DNA of 64,000 nt from an uncultured Clostridia bacterium (GCA_934462715.1 CAKSIJ010000007.1:62001-126000); one strand, 5' to 3'; counted from the first letter of the stretch, positions 25,429 through 35,042 are shown. Notes: generated by a model not told the origin, from the letters alone. Program-made: numbers and translations.

Positions 25429-26115
25429 TAATTGACATTTGACAATTATTATTTCCCAAATTGCCGGAAGCCCCGGTAACGTCCCAATAACAAAAACCTA
25501 AAAGTAGTCATCACTAAACTATCGTCAACTGTAAGGTCTGAGCGAGTTCTTGCAAGTTTGCGCAGCGAACTTGGCAAGGTGTCTGAGCTACCACACCGGG
25601 GGTAAATCCGTTTAGGGGTTCGCCCCTATCGGCGGCTTTTGGAGCTTTTCGCCGCCGAAAAGCGGAAGGAGTAGCAAAAGTAATAATAACTGTAGACTAT
25701 AGCTCCAAATACGCAAAAGCAGTAATTACCGCATTTAATATAAAAGTAACTATCTTTATATAGACTATAACCGCAACCTCACGTTTGTGGCGTTATACTT
25801 TTCGGTAACTTTTACTTTTTCTACGCTTTCCGCTTTTCGGCGGCGAAAAGCTCCAAAAGCCGCCGATAGGCGGGAGAACCCGCCTAAACGGATTTACCAC
25901 CCCGGTGTGGATAGCTTCGGACACCTTGCAAATGAACTCTTTTTATTTGCCAAAAGTCGCAAATAAAAAAGTTCAATTGCAAGAACTCGCTTCGGGACTC
26001 CGTACTACACAGCCGTGCGGACCACTATATTTAGGTTTCGGTAATTTAACTGTATTAGGATCTTCCGACAATTCGGAAAGATGATATAATTGTCAATTTT
26101 CAATCGTCAATTGAA
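25429..26115. mobile_element. ~690-bp foldback element (long imperfect inverted repeat, no ORF)
   Basis: The left arm (25429-25692) and right arm (25803-26115) are inverted copies. Matching blocks include the ends (TTGACAATTAT facing ATAATTGTCAA), AAACCTAA facing TTAGGTTT, GCGAGTTCTTGCAA, GGTGTC, CACACCGGGG, TAAATCCGTTTAGG and a ~45-base GC-rich block. Inside each arm are small hairpins, and two of them differ between arms while keeping their pairing. No protein is encoded. This looks like two inverted copies of a dispersed structured repeat or a MITE-like non-autonomous element, filling the whole gap between two genes. Confidence 0.7.
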
Positions 26116-26151
26116 ACGTGCGTTATTTTTACAATGCGGTAAATTTATTAG

Positions 26152-27237
26152 TTACTTTCTTGCAAGATATTTTCTCATATCTATTGCGCAGGCAACGAGG
26201 ATAATAAGGCCCTTGATAACGTAGAGCATATTTGCGTCAACCGAGAGGAAATTAAGACCCACGAAAATAATTTGCAGCAGGAAAACTCCGATTACTATAC
26301 CGCTGATTTTACCTGTACCGCCGACAAAGGACACACCGCCTATAACGCAGGCTGCTATTGCGTCGGATTCGTAGTTAAGACCCGTATTTGCCGAGCAGGA
26401 AGCTATACGTGCGCCCTCGATGAATCCGGTGATACCGTACATTGCGCCGGCAAGCACGAAAACTCCTATAATAGTCCAGAAAACATTAACTCCGGAAACG
26501 TTAGCGGCTTCTTCGTTTGAGCCTACCGCAAACATATTCTTTCCGAACTTTGTTTTATTCCAAATAATCCACATAATTCCGGTAAGAATTAACGAATAGA
26601 GTACATATTTCGGAATTGCAACATCTCCGATCTTAAAGAGTGTGCCGCGGACAAAATCGGTGTAGGACGAATCGAGTCCCGAGAGAGTTTGTCCGTTGTT
26701 TCCGCCAAGCATAAGATACATAAGCACAAGACCGAAAACAATAAGCTGAGTTGAAAGGGTAACAATAAACGGATGAAGCTTGAATTTAGCTACAAAGAAT
26801 CCGTTCACAAAACCGATAACAGCGCCAACGGCAATTACAAGAAGCAAAACTGCCCAAAGAGGAATAACTCCGATATTGGGGAATATTTTATTTGCATAAC
26901 CTACCATTTGAAGCAGTGACGCCGCAATACAGGCTGTAAGCCCAACGCATCGTCCTGCCGAAATATCGGTACCAGTAAGTACGATTGCACCTGCAATACC
27001 GAGAGCTATAGGCAGTTTTGCCGCTGTAAGCGAAATAATATTCACAATCGACGAGGTCGAAAGGAATGCCGGTACTCTTATTGCTATATAAATTACGGCA
27101 ATAAGAATGATTATATACATTGCATTGTTAAAAAGCAAATCCGTTATTGTTCTGCGTTTATCGGCTCCTGACATTTTTTTGAAATTTTCAAGCCATACCG
27201 ACAAACCGCTTTTTCTTGTTTGTGTTGCGTTTGACAT
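26152..27237 (-). CDS. mglC: Sugar ABC transporter permease (MglC/RbsC family)
   Basis: 361 residues, ATG 27237 after GGAGGAAAAACAA. About ten hydrophobic segments of the branched-chain/ribose-type permease fold are seen, with the conserved GTDISAGRCVGL and NMFAVGSNEEAANVSGVNV (the ATPase-contact region) and FVGGTGKISG near the end. It forms the membrane channel with MglA and receives sugar from MglB. It is the last gene of mglBAC. The name follows the closest family; galactose or glucose is likely but xylose or ribose is possible. Confidence 0.85.
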   Translation of the reverse strand: MSNATQTRKSGLSVWLENFKKMSGADKRRTITDLLFNNAMYIIILIAVIYIAIRVPAFLSTSSIVNIISLTAAKLPIALGIAGAIVLTGTDISAGRCVGLTACIAASLLQMVGYANKIFPNIGVIPLWAVLLLVIAVGAVIGFVNGFFVAKFKLHPFIVTLSTQLIVFGLVLMYLMLGGNNGQTLSGLDSSYTDFVRGTLFKIGDVAIPKYVLYSLILTGIMWIIWNKTKFGKNMFAVGSNEEAANVSGVNVFWTIIGVFVLAGAMYGITGFIEGARIASCSANTGLNYESDAIAACVIGGVSFVGGTGKISGIVIGVFLLQIIFVGLNFLSVDANMLYVIKGLIILVACAIDMRKYLARK

Positions 27238-27262
27238 TTGTTTTTCCTCCATTCTGTAATTT

Positions 27263-28786
27263 TTATGCAAACTTTGCCGCAAGGGTCATGATTTCCTCTT
27301 GGGTTGCGGTTGCCGCATTTACTTCTCCGGCAAGCTTTCCGCCCGACATTACAAGTATTCTGTCGCAGACTCCCAAAAGCTCCGGCATTTCAGAAGATAC
27401 CATAATTACCGTTTTACCCTTTTCCGCAAGATCTATAATAAGTTGATAAATTTCATATTTGGCACCTACATCTATACCTCTTGTAGGCTCGTCAAGCAAA
27501 AGAACCGTAGGCTCTGTTAAAAGCCATCGGCCGAGAATAACCTTTTGCTGATTACCTCCCGACAATGTTCGTATCTTTGTTTCCTGATTCGGCGTCTTTA
27601 TCCTCATGGACTTTATACACCAATCGGTGCTTTTCTTCAATTTTGCCTTGCTCAAAAACGGTCCCGTTTTGCATTTGTCAAGGCTTGATATTGTTGCGTT
27701 TTCCCGTATATTTAATATTCCGAATATTCCCGTTGCACGGCGTTCCTCGGTAAGGAGTGCAAAACCATTCTTAATTGAATCTCCTGCATTTTTGTTTTTG
27801 ATTATTTTTCCGTCAAGCTTGATAGTACCCGATTTTCTTGTTGCGACACCGAAAATATTTTCGAGCAGCTCTGTTCTTCCCGAGCTGTCAAGACCGGCAA
27901 CTCCGAGGATTTCCCCCTTTCGTGCTTTAAATGACACGTTGCGGAGCTTTGAGTACATTGCGGTAAGATTATCAACCTCCAAAAGCACATCTCCGATTTT
28001 GTTAACCTTTGGCGGATATACGTTTGTAAGCTCACGTCCAACCATAAGTCTTATTATTTCGTCCATCGTAAGATCTTTGGCTTCCTTTGTTGCAATCCAT
28101 TTTCCGTCACGCATTATAGTAACTTCGTCAGAAATTCTTAATATTTCAGTCATTTTATGTGATATATAGATTATTGCACAGCCCTTGCTGCGAAGCATAT
28201 CTATAATTTTAAACAAACGCTCAACCTCTTCCTCGGTTAGCGATGAAGTAGGCTCGTCAAATACTATTACCTTTGAATTGTAGGAAACAGCCTTTGCTAT
28301 TTCAACCATCTGTCTTTGCGATACCGGCATGGTACTCATTACGGTTTTAGGATCTATGTTAAGTCCGAGTGTTTCAAAAATTTCCTTTGTTGCCCTGTAC
28401 ATTTTCTTTTCACTGGTGATCGGGATTCCCTTTGCCACTGTCGGGAAACGTCCGAGCCACATATTATCCATGACATTGCGCTTCAATGCCTGATTAAGCT
28501 CCTGATGCACCATAGCAACACCGTTTTCAAGCGCCTCTTTGGAATTTTTGAAGTCTACCTCCCTGCCGTCAAGATATATGCTTCCGGAATCCTTGCTGTA
28601 CACTCCGAAAAGACATTTCATAAGAGTTGATTTGCCTGCTCCGTTCTCTCCCATAAGCGCATGAACCGTACCTGCTTTAACGCTGAGGTTTACCTTATCC
28701 AGCGCCTTTACGCCGGGGAAAGCCTTTTCAATGTCCACCATTTTCAGAAGAACGTTCTTTTCTTTATTATTTATATCATAACTCAT
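27263..28786 (-). CDS. mglA: Sugar ABC transporter ATP-binding protein (double ABC domain)
   Basis: 507 residues with two ABC domains, the RbsA/MglA/XylG pattern. The first has GENGAGKST, signature VSQRQMVEIAKAV and VFDEPTSSLTEEE. The second has AGLDSSGRTELLENI (degenerate Walker A), signature LSGGNQQKV and LLLDEPTRGIDVGAK. It powers uptake through MglC. It starts about 100 bases after mglB, across a stable hairpin, and is followed by mglC 25 bases on. Confidence 0.88.
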   Translation of the reverse strand: MSYDINNKEKNVLLKMVDIEKAFPGVKALDKVNLSVKAGTVHALMGENGAGKSTLMKCLFGVYSKDSGSIYLDGREVDFKNSKEALENGVAMVHQELNQALKRNVMDNMWLGRFPTVAKGIPITSEKKMYRATKEIFETLGLNIDPKTVMSTMPVSQRQMVEIAKAVSYNSKVIVFDEPTSSLTEEEVERLFKIIDMLRSKGCAIIYISHKMTEILRISDEVTIMRDGKWIATKEAKDLTMDEIIRLMVGRELTNVYPPKVNKIGDVLLEVDNLTAMYSKLRNVSFKARKGEILGVAGLDSSGRTELLENIFGVATRKSGTIKLDGKIIKNKNAGDSIKNGFALLTEERRATGIFGILNIRENATISSLDKCKTGPFLSKAKLKKSTDWCIKSMRIKTPNQETKIRTLSGGNQQKVILGRWLLTEPTVLLLDEPTRGIDVGAKYEIYQLIIDLAEKGKTVIMVSSEMPELLGVCDRILVMSGGKLAGEVNAATATQEEIMTLAAKFA

Positions 28787-28819
28787 AAGCGATACCCCGT
28801 TTCTTTTATTGCGGCTTTC

Positions 28820-28839
28820 GGGAGCGTTTTCACGCTCCC
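28820..28839 (-). other. Intercistronic hairpin between mglB and mglA
   Basis: A perfect 8-bp stem GGGAGCGT/ACGCTCCC with a four-base loop. There is no T run on the minus strand, so it is more likely an RNA-stabilising or processing hairpin that raises mglB mRNA relative to mglAC than a terminator. Confidence 0.5.
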
Positions 28840-28889
28840 TGCCGATTTATCGTTTTAATGATTGCAGTGCGGCAATCACCTTGAACTGT

Positions 28890-29975
28890 TTAGTTGTTTT
28901 CCGCAGTGTAGGTTGAATACGGAATATTTACTCTCCATGTTCCCACTACATCACTGCTGTCAAGACCGTCAAGAGCGTTTTTATCATTAAGATAATTTTG
29001 TGCAATGTTTGTGATTGCGCTTGCCATACCGTCAGCGTCCTGCTTGATTGTTCCCATCATGGTGCCCTTTGAAATTGCCGATTTTGCGGCGTCTGTCGCG
29101 TCAACTCCGAATACCGGGATTGTTTTGCCTGTTCCGTTGTTGTAGCCGGCGGTCTGAAGTGCCGACAATGCACCGAGTGCCATTTCGTCATTGTTTGCTA
29201 TAACAAGCTCTACCATGTTGTTGTTTGCAACGCTGTACTGAGCAAGAATTGTGCTCATATAGTCTGTAGCGGCTGCCGATGACCACTGACCGTTCTGGTC
29301 AACAAGGTATTTATTGCTGTTTGATGAATCATAAAATTCAAGATCGGGCTTTCCTGCCGCTTTCAAAACCTTGTTTGCGTCCTCAACACCGTACTGTGTA
29401 CGCGCTATAGCCTCCATGTTTCCTTCCTGACCCTTGAACATAACGTAGCTGATTTTTCCGTCGCCGTTAAGGTCAACTGCGTCAAAGTTTTCTGTCAGGT
29501 ACTTTCCTATCATATCGCCCTGCATATGACCTGCCATTTCGTAGTCCGTTCCTACGAATACGCATTTATCATAGCTGCTTACGACAGATTCCTCAACAGA
29601 ACGGTTAAAGAATATTACAGGAACATTCTTTTCCTTTGCCTGATTGATGATGTTCTGTGCCGCATCGTTTGAGCCAGTGTCAACAACGTTGATAACAAGA
29701 AGCTTTGAACCCTTTGCAAGAGCTGTTGTTACCTGCTCTGTCTGTGTTGTCTGGTTTCCGTTTGCGTCATAGTTCTGGAATTTTACTCCCTTTTCTGTTA
29801 AGAGCTTGTCCATTGATGAACGAACGCTTGAAATGTATGTGTCACTGTAGGTGTAGTAGAATACGGAAATTTCTCCGTCCGACGAACCTTTTGCGTTGTC
29901 TCCGCCTCCGCATGACGCAAGTCCTGCGGTCATCATGATTGCCATTGCGGCTGCCAACAATTTTTTCATCTTCAT
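28890..29975 (-). CDS. mglB: Galactose/glucose-type sugar-binding lipoprotein
   Basis: 361 residues from ATG 29975 (AAAGGAGATC upstream). Lipobox LASC with Cys22. Periplasmic-binding-protein fold with ligand residues typical of the galactose/glucose group: VIFFNRSVEE, YEMAGHMQGDMIG, VMFKGQEGNMEA, ANNDEMALGALSAL and PVFGVDATDAAK. The NNDEMALGA and FGVDATD motifs are characteristic of MglB. It binds sugar outside the membrane and feeds MglAC. First gene of the operon. Confidence 0.88.
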   Translation of the reverse strand: MKMKKLLAAAMAIMMTAGLASCGGGDNAKGSSDGEISVFYYTYSDTYISSVRSSMDKLLTEKGVKFQNYDANGNQTTQTEQVTTALAKGSKLLVINVVDTGSNDAAQNIINQAKEKNVPVIFFNRSVEESVVSSYDKCVFVGTDYEMAGHMQGDMIGKYLTENFDAVDLNGDGKISYVMFKGQEGNMEAIARTQYGVEDANKVLKAAGKPDLEFYDSSNSNKYLVDQNGQWSSAAATDYMSTILAQYSVANNNMVELVIANNDEMALGALSALQTAGYNNGTGKTIPVFGVDATDAAKSAISKGTMMGTIKQDADGMASAITNIAQNYLNDKNALDGLDSSDVVGTWRVNIPYSTYTAENN

Positions 29976-30260
29976 AGTAAGATCTCCTTTCGTTTCGGAA
30001 TCGCTTCGTGCCTTTGCTCCGATTCCGTATGTCTTTGTTTTTTCCTCGACTTCTCTTGTCGTTGGCTTTATTATATAATATAAAAACAAAAAAATAAATG
30101 AGTTTTATTATTCAAAATGTACAAAAAATTATCATGTTTTGAAAAAAAGCATAAGTTTTTTTATCATAGGGATATTAAACGAGAATTCTTTATCGGGTTA
30201 TTTCATTCGCTTTTTGGGATTAAAATAACCTTTATCTCATCAGAAATTATCATTATGCTA

Positions 30261-30289
30261 TTGAAAAGGATTATGTCTTATGATATAAT
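30261..30289 (+). promoter_or_regulatory. Promoter of the broken ATC-hydrolase-like gene
   Basis: TTGAAA (30261-30266), 17 bases, TATAAT (30284-30289). The leader to ATG 30401 would be about 105 bases. The rest of the 425-base gap upstream is very AT-rich and contains nothing else I can identify. Confidence 0.65.
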
Positions 30290-30400
30290 AAAGCGTGAAA
30301 ATACAGCAAGAAAAAATTTAACTATACAAAAAAAGTCAAGCTGATACATAATGAATTTATCGGATAATGCGGCGGAAATGCGGATATAGAAGGAATGAAA

Positions 30401-30998
30401 ATGAAAAAAGCTATCTTATTAAGGATTTTCAAAAGACGGTATCGCGGCAATTTTCTGCAAAATCAACAGAGCTGAACACCGCTTTTTTGAACGTCTCGCA
30501 GTGCTCCGCAGCGAAAACCGTAACGCTTCAAAGGAAAAACAGCGGCATCCGGAAAAGCAGATTCTTCCCGGAATCGCAATTTATGAAACGCTTCAAGCTG
30601 TCATGTCAAAGGACAAGACACCGCAAGCCGTACACGGCTATACGGAGCAGCACGTTCACAAAATGAAGAAAGTATTTCTTACGTTAATACACATTCCCGG
30701 TCTGTACCGAAAAGTGCCGAGAATTTTCGGCAAACAGACTCCTAAGCTTTTCGTTGTAACGGCAGGCTTCGCCGCACACGAGATACAGATTACTGACAAG
30801 GTTTGGAGAATCGACATGATACAATGTCCTTATCACTATACCTGCGTTAAGTACAGCTGTCCCGAGCTATGCCGATGCTTCTGTGACAGCGATGATATTT
30901 CCTATTACGGACTGCACCCAAAGCTTTTATGGCACAGAACAAAGACTCCCGGCAGGGGCGATGAAGTATGTGATTTTTGTATAAAAATAACAAAATAA
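30401..30998 (+). pseudogene. L-2-amino-thiazoline-4-carboxylic acid hydrolase-like, frameshifted
   Basis: A normal start (ATG 30401, AAGGAATG region upstream) opens MKKAILLRIFKRRYRG, the expected basic N-terminus, but reaches TGA after 24 codons. The body continues in another frame from about 30423 to 30998: NRAEHRFFERLAVL, then GIAIYETLQAVM, ECPYH-type CPYHYTCVKYSCPELC, CDSDDISYYGLHPKL and GRGDEVCDFCI. These Cys/His-rich C-terminal motifs match the ATC hydrolase (PF14196) family as I know it. One base must be gained (or two lost) between about 30432 and 30470 to join the parts. It is either a recent inactivation or a sequencing error. The downstream part alone could be translated from GTG 30501. 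Confidence 0.7.
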
Positions 30999-31003
30999 AT
31001 TTA

Positions 31004-31040
31004 AAAACAGCCTTGTGGTTTATCTCCGCAAAGCTGTTTT
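31004..31040. terminator. Bidirectional terminator
   Basis: AAAACAGCCTTG pairs with CAAAGCTGTTTT (one mismatch), followed by AATTTTT. It lies between converging genes. Confidence 0.7.
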
Positions 31041-31051
31041 AATTTTTAACA

Positions 31052-31528
31052 TTATGCTAATCTTATTGATTCAATTATCTGCGGTTCAAGCGGACAATCC
31101 TGAAAATCAGTTCTGACCCCGGCAATTTTATCAACCACATCAAGTCCCTCGGTTATCTTTCCGAAAGCGGCATACTGACCGTCAAGGTGCGGTGCGTCCT
31201 CATGCATAATAAAGAACTGACTTGAAGCACTGTTTGGGAAAGACGTTCTTGCCATTGAAAGAACACCTCTTGTATGCTTAAGGTTGTTTGTGAATCCGTT
31301 TTTGGTAAATTCACCTTTAATCGAAGCAGCCTCCTTATGATTTCCTTTTTCATCATATCCGCCGCCTTGAATCATAAAACCCTTGATCACTCTGTGGAAA
31401 ATCAAACCATCAAAAAATTTCCTGTTTATAAGGTTTACAAAATTTCCTACCGTTTCGGGTGCAATTTCCGGATAAAGCTCCGCTTTCATCACATCGCCGT
31501 TTTTCATTGTAATAATAATATCGCTCAT
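31052..31528 (-). CDS. Peptidyl-prolyl cis-trans isomerase (cyclophilin), cytosolic
   Basis: 158 residues without a signal peptide. The cyclophilin core is clear: GLIFHRVIKGFMIQGG with the catalytic Arg, GVLSMARTSFPNSASSQFFI, and HLDGQYAAFGKITEG. It speeds folding at X-Pro bonds. ATG 31528 has AGGATTTTTT upstream (weak). It lies 26 bases after a longer lipoprotein paralogue with which it shares most motifs, so the two probably come from a tandem duplication and share a transcript. Confidence 0.88.
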   Translation of the reverse strand: MSDIIITMKNGDVMKAELYPEIAPETVGNFVNLINRKFFDGLIFHRVIKGFMIQGGGYDEKGNHKEAASIKGEFTKNGFTNNLKHTRGVLSMARTSFPNSASSQFFIMHEDAPHLDGQYAAFGKITEGLDVVDKIAGVRTDFQDCPLEPQIIESIRLA

Positions 31529-31554
31529 TTAAAAAATCCTTTCTTATCCAAATC

Positions 31555-32229
31555 TTACTTTCCGACTGATATTGTCTTTATGATAATCGGGTCAACGGGG
31601 CAATCCGACATTCCGTACTTCGGATCTGTTCCGGTTTTTGCGGTTGCGATTTCATCAATGTACTCCAGTCCCTCGGTTATACGTCCGAAAGCGGCATACT
31701 GACCGTCAAGATGCGGTGCGTCCTCCTGCATGATAAAGAACTGACTTGACGCAGAATCCGGATCATTCGTTCTTGCCATCGACAAAACGCCCTTGGTATG
31801 CTTCAGCGGATTATTGAATCCGTTTTGTGTAAACTCGCCTTTTATGGCAGTGCTTTCTTTAGGGTTCATATCCTTATCGTAACCGCCGCCCTGAATCATA
31901 AAGCCGTCAATAACTCTGTGGAAAATCAAGCCGTCATAAAACTTATCCTTTGCAAGCTTTACAAAGTTTTTAACCGTTTCGGGAGCGAGATTCGGATAAA
32001 GCTCGCCTTTCATAACTCCGCCGTTTTCAAGCTCGATTGTTACACTTATCGGGTCGGCATAGAGCTTGGCTTCGTCAACTTGTTCCTCAGCTGTGGGGGA
32101 CGGGCTTGCCGCTTCTTGAGTCTGCTCCGGTGCGGAGCTGCCTTGCGGGTCGGCTTTTTTTGTACCGCATGAGCTGAGTGCCGTCATCATTACAACCGAT
32201 AATACCAATGCAATTAATTTTTTCATCAT
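31555..32229 (-). CDS. Peptidyl-prolyl cis-trans isomerase, lipoprotein
   Basis: 224 residues. A lipoprotein signal peptide ends at LSSC (Cys21) and is followed by an acidic Ser/Pro/Glu-rich linker to about residue 55. The cyclophilin domain (GLIFHRVIDGFMIQGG, GVLSMARTNDPDSASSQFFI, HLDGQYAAFGRITEG) is nearly the same as in the neighbour. It would act on exported proteins outside the membrane. Ribosome binding site AGAGGTTTTCT. With the cytosolic copy next to it, the pair serves both sides of the membrane. Confidence 0.88.
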   Translation of the reverse strand: MMKKLIALVLSVVMMTALSSCGTKKADPQGSSAPEQTQEAASPSPTAEEQVDEAKLYADPISVTIELENGGVMKGELYPNLAPETVKNFVKLAKDKFYDGLIFHRVIDGFMIQGGGYDKDMNPKESTAIKGEFTQNGFNNPLKHTKGVLSMARTNDPDSASSQFFIMQEDAPHLDGQYAAFGRITEGLEYIDEIATAKTGTDPKYGMSDCPVDPIIIKTISVGK

Positions 32230-32308
32230 AGAAAACCTCTTTCTTTTTTATGCACAAAGGAATTAAATTTTGTGCCTTTATCCGATATTCTTTACTTTAG
32301 CTTATATT

Positions 32309-34840
32309 TTATTCCGAATCGGTATCGGTTGATGCGTCCTGAGAAGTATTTGCGTCTTCAGAAGCGTCGGCATTTTCCTCCTCGTCCTCGTGAGGGGTTT
32401 TTGCCATAGATACAAGCTTAATGCCGTCGTCAAGGCGCATAATCTTAACTCCTTGCGTCTGACGTCCGTATGTGCTGATTTCGGAGGATTCCGTTCTGAT
32501 AAGAACGCCGTCCGATGTTATCAGCATAATATCGTCCGTAGGCTCGACCTCCGTGAGTCCCGCAAGCTTTCCGGTTTTATCGGTAATTCTATAGGTGAAT
32601 ATTCCCTTACCGCCTCTTGTTTGAATCTTATATTCCGAGAACGGAGTCTTTTTGCCGTAACCGTTTTCGGTAACAACCAGGAGCTCGCCGTCATGAGGTG
32701 CGATACAAGCGCCGATTACATAATCTCCGCTGTTGAGTCTGATACCTCTTACACCGCGTGCGGTTCTGCCCATTCCTCTTACGTCACGTTCGTTGAACTG
32801 TATAGCCATACCGTTTCTTGTGCCGATTAAGACATTCTGTTCTCCGTTTGTAAGAAGAACATTAATAAGGCTGTCGCCCTCAACAAGCTCAATCGCTCTC
32901 AGACCGCCGTTTCTGATTCTCGAATAATCCATAAGATCCGTCTTTTTAACGATACCCTGCTTTGTAAAAAACGTAAGGTACAATCCCTCGCTGAATTCTC
33001 TTATCGGCATCATTGCGGTAATCTTTTCTCCCGATTCAAGCGGAAGCAGGTTCACAATTGCAGTTCCCCGCGCCTGTCTGCCGGCTTCCGGAATCTCATA
33101 GCCTTTAAGACGGTATACGATTCCTCTCGTTGTGAAGAACAGTATGGTATCGTGCGTAGAGGTTGTAAACAGCTGTTCAACAAAATCCTCCTCACGGGTC
33201 GTCATACCCGAAATACCTCTGCCGCCTCTGTGCTGCGACTTGTAAGTCGTAACCGGAACACGCTTTGTGTAGCCGTTATGAGTCAGCGTGATAACCACGT
33301 CCTCCTCATCTATCAGATCCTCAATATCTATATCGTTTGCAACCATAGCGATTTCTGTCTTTCTGTCATCGCCGTATTTTGCCTTGATGTTTGTCAGGTC
33401 GGTTTTTACGATTTCAAGGACACGGTATTCGTTCGCAAGTATATCGTTGAAATCAGCAATTTTAGCCGAAAGCTGTTCAAATTCGTTCTCAACCTTTTCT
33501 CTCTCGAGTCCGGATAAACGTCCCAGCTGCATTTGCACGATTGCCGTCGACTGCGGATCGGACAAGCCGAAACGCTCTTGCAGAGCAAGCTTTGAATCGG
33601 GGATTGATTTTGAAGCTCTGATTATTTTTATAACCTCGTCAATATTGTCAATCGCAATTTTGTAGCCCTCTAAAATATGAAGTCTTTCCTCTGCTTTTGC
33701 AAGGTCAAATTTTGTTCTTCTTACGATTACGTCCTTTTGATGAGCAATGTAGTAATCAATCATTTCTCTCAGGTTCAGAATCTTCGGCTCGTTGTCAACC
33801 AAAGCAAGGAAAATCACCCCGAAGGTATCCTGCATTTGAGTGAATTTATACAGGTTGTTAAGTACAATGTTCGGGTTTGCATCTCGTTTCAATTCGATAA
33901 TGAAATGCATATTTTCATCGGATTCGTCACGGGTTGAAGAAATACCGTCAATTTTTCCGTCCCTTACAAGGTCATTTATATATTTTTCAAGCTTTGCCTT
34001 GTTTACCTGGTACGGAAGCTCGGAAACGACAATTCTTGTTTTTCCTCCGTCAAGCTCTTCGATTTCGGCTTTTGCACGCATAATCACCTTACCTCTGCCT
34101 GTGTGATATGCGCTTCTTATGCCGCTTTTACCCATGATGACGCCGCCTGTCGGGAAGTCCGGGCCTTTGATGTACTCCATGAGCTCGTCTATCGTAATAT
34201 CGGGATCGTCTATTGCGGCTATTATTCCGTCTATTACCTCGCTTAAATTGTGAGGAGGAATATTGGTTGCCATTCCTACCGCAATACCCGATGAGCCGTT
34301 AACGAGAAGATTAGGGAATCTTGCCGGGAGAACGCTCGGTTCAAGGCGCTTATCGTCATAGTTGGAAACAAGATCTACCGTTTCCTTTTCAATATCCGAC
34401 AGCATTTCCGCCGCTATTTTTGACATTTTTGCTTCTGTGTATCGGTAAGCAGCCGGGGGATCTCCGTCCACCGAACCAAAGTTACCTTTACCCTGTACAA
34501 GAGGGTATCTCAATGAGAAATCCTGCGCCAAACGTACCATTGCGTCATATACCGAACTGTCGCCGTGGGGGTGATATTTACCCAAAACGTCGCCGACGGT
34601 TGCCGACGATTTTCTGAAATCGTTTTCATACAACAGATTGGCTTCGTACATATCGTAAAGGATACGTCTGTGAACAGGCTTTAAACCGTCACGAACATCG
34701 GGGAGCGCACGGCTTACAATAACGCTCATTGCATAGTCTATATATGATTTTTTCATTTCGCTGTTAAGCTCAACGTTAACAATCTTTTGGTTGGCAAGAA
34801 CCTCCATATCAAGCTCTTTTTCTTTAGTCTTTTTTGCCAT
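32309..34840 (-). CDS. gyrA: DNA gyrase subunit A
   Basis: 843 residues; the breakage-reunion subunit of gyrase, introducing negative supercoils with GyrB. Catalytic Tyr134 lies in AAYRYTEAKM. The quinolone region reads HPHGDSSVYDAM, with Ser95 and Asp99 at the positions of E. coli Ser83 and Asp87, so the common resistance changes are absent. The GyrA box is present as QHRGGRG, which distinguishes it from ParC. Six C-terminal beta-pinwheel blades follow (for example RTARGVRGIRL), then an acidic tail of about 25 residues. gyrB is not adjacent. Own promoter at 35014-35042. Confidence 0.95.
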   Translation of the reverse strand: MAKKTKEKELDMEVLANQKIVNVELNSEMKKSYIDYAMSVIVSRALPDVRDGLKPVHRRILYDMYEANLLYENDFRKSSATVGDVLGKYHPHGDSSVYDAMVRLAQDFSLRYPLVQGKGNFGSVDGDPPAAYRYTEAKMSKIAAEMLSDIEKETVDLVSNYDDKRLEPSVLPARFPNLLVNGSSGIAVGMATNIPPHNLSEVIDGIIAAIDDPDITIDELMEYIKGPDFPTGGVIMGKSGIRSAYHTGRGKVIMRAKAEIEELDGGKTRIVVSELPYQVNKAKLEKYINDLVRDGKIDGISSTRDESDENMHFIIELKRDANPNIVLNNLYKFTQMQDTFGVIFLALVDNEPKILNLREMIDYYIAHQKDVIVRRTKFDLAKAEERLHILEGYKIAIDNIDEVIKIIRASKSIPDSKLALQERFGLSDPQSTAIVQMQLGRLSGLEREKVENEFEQLSAKIADFNDILANEYRVLEIVKTDLTNIKAKYGDDRKTEIAMVANDIDIEDLIDEEDVVITLTHNGYTKRVPVTTYKSQHRGGRGISGMTTREEDFVEQLFTTSTHDTILFFTTRGIVYRLKGYEIPEAGRQARGTAIVNLLPLESGEKITAMMPIREFSEGLYLTFFTKQGIVKKTDLMDYSRIRNGGLRAIELVEGDSLINVLLTNGEQNVLIGTRNGMAIQFNERDVRGMGRTARGVRGIRLNSGDYVIGACIAPHDGELLVVTENGYGKKTPFSEYKIQTRGGKGIFTYRITDKTGKLAGLTEVEPTDDIMLITSDGVLIRTESSEISTYGRQTQGVKIMRLDDGIKLVSMAKTPHEDEEENADASEDANTSQDASTDTDSE

Positions 34841-35013
34841 AATTAATTCCGCAGCCTTTCCGCCCGCAAATTGCTGTAACGGCTAACAACGGAATTATCC
34901 TGCGGGCAAGATGATCCGTTTTTTGTATTTACCGAAATTTTGACTGTATCAGAATTGAAATTTGCATAAAAATACGTTAAACATAAACAATTACAGCTTT
35001 TCATATGTATATT

Positions 35014-35042
35014 ATTATATCATATTTTCAAGAAAAAATCAA
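35014..35042 (-). promoter_or_regulatory. Promoter of gyrA
   Basis: On the minus strand TTGATT (35037-35042), 17 bases, TATAAT (35014-35019). The leader to the gyrA ATG is about 165 bases. No gene is seen between 34841 and 35403. Confidence 0.7.

Noticed and set aside
25429..26115. An insertion sequence with a transposase in the foldback region
   Set aside because: No frame of useful length is open in either direction, so it can only be a non-autonomous element or repeat.
32309..34840. Quinolone-resistance alleles in gyrA
   Set aside because: Ser95 and Asp99, equivalent to Ser83 and Asp87 of E. coli, are the susceptible residues.
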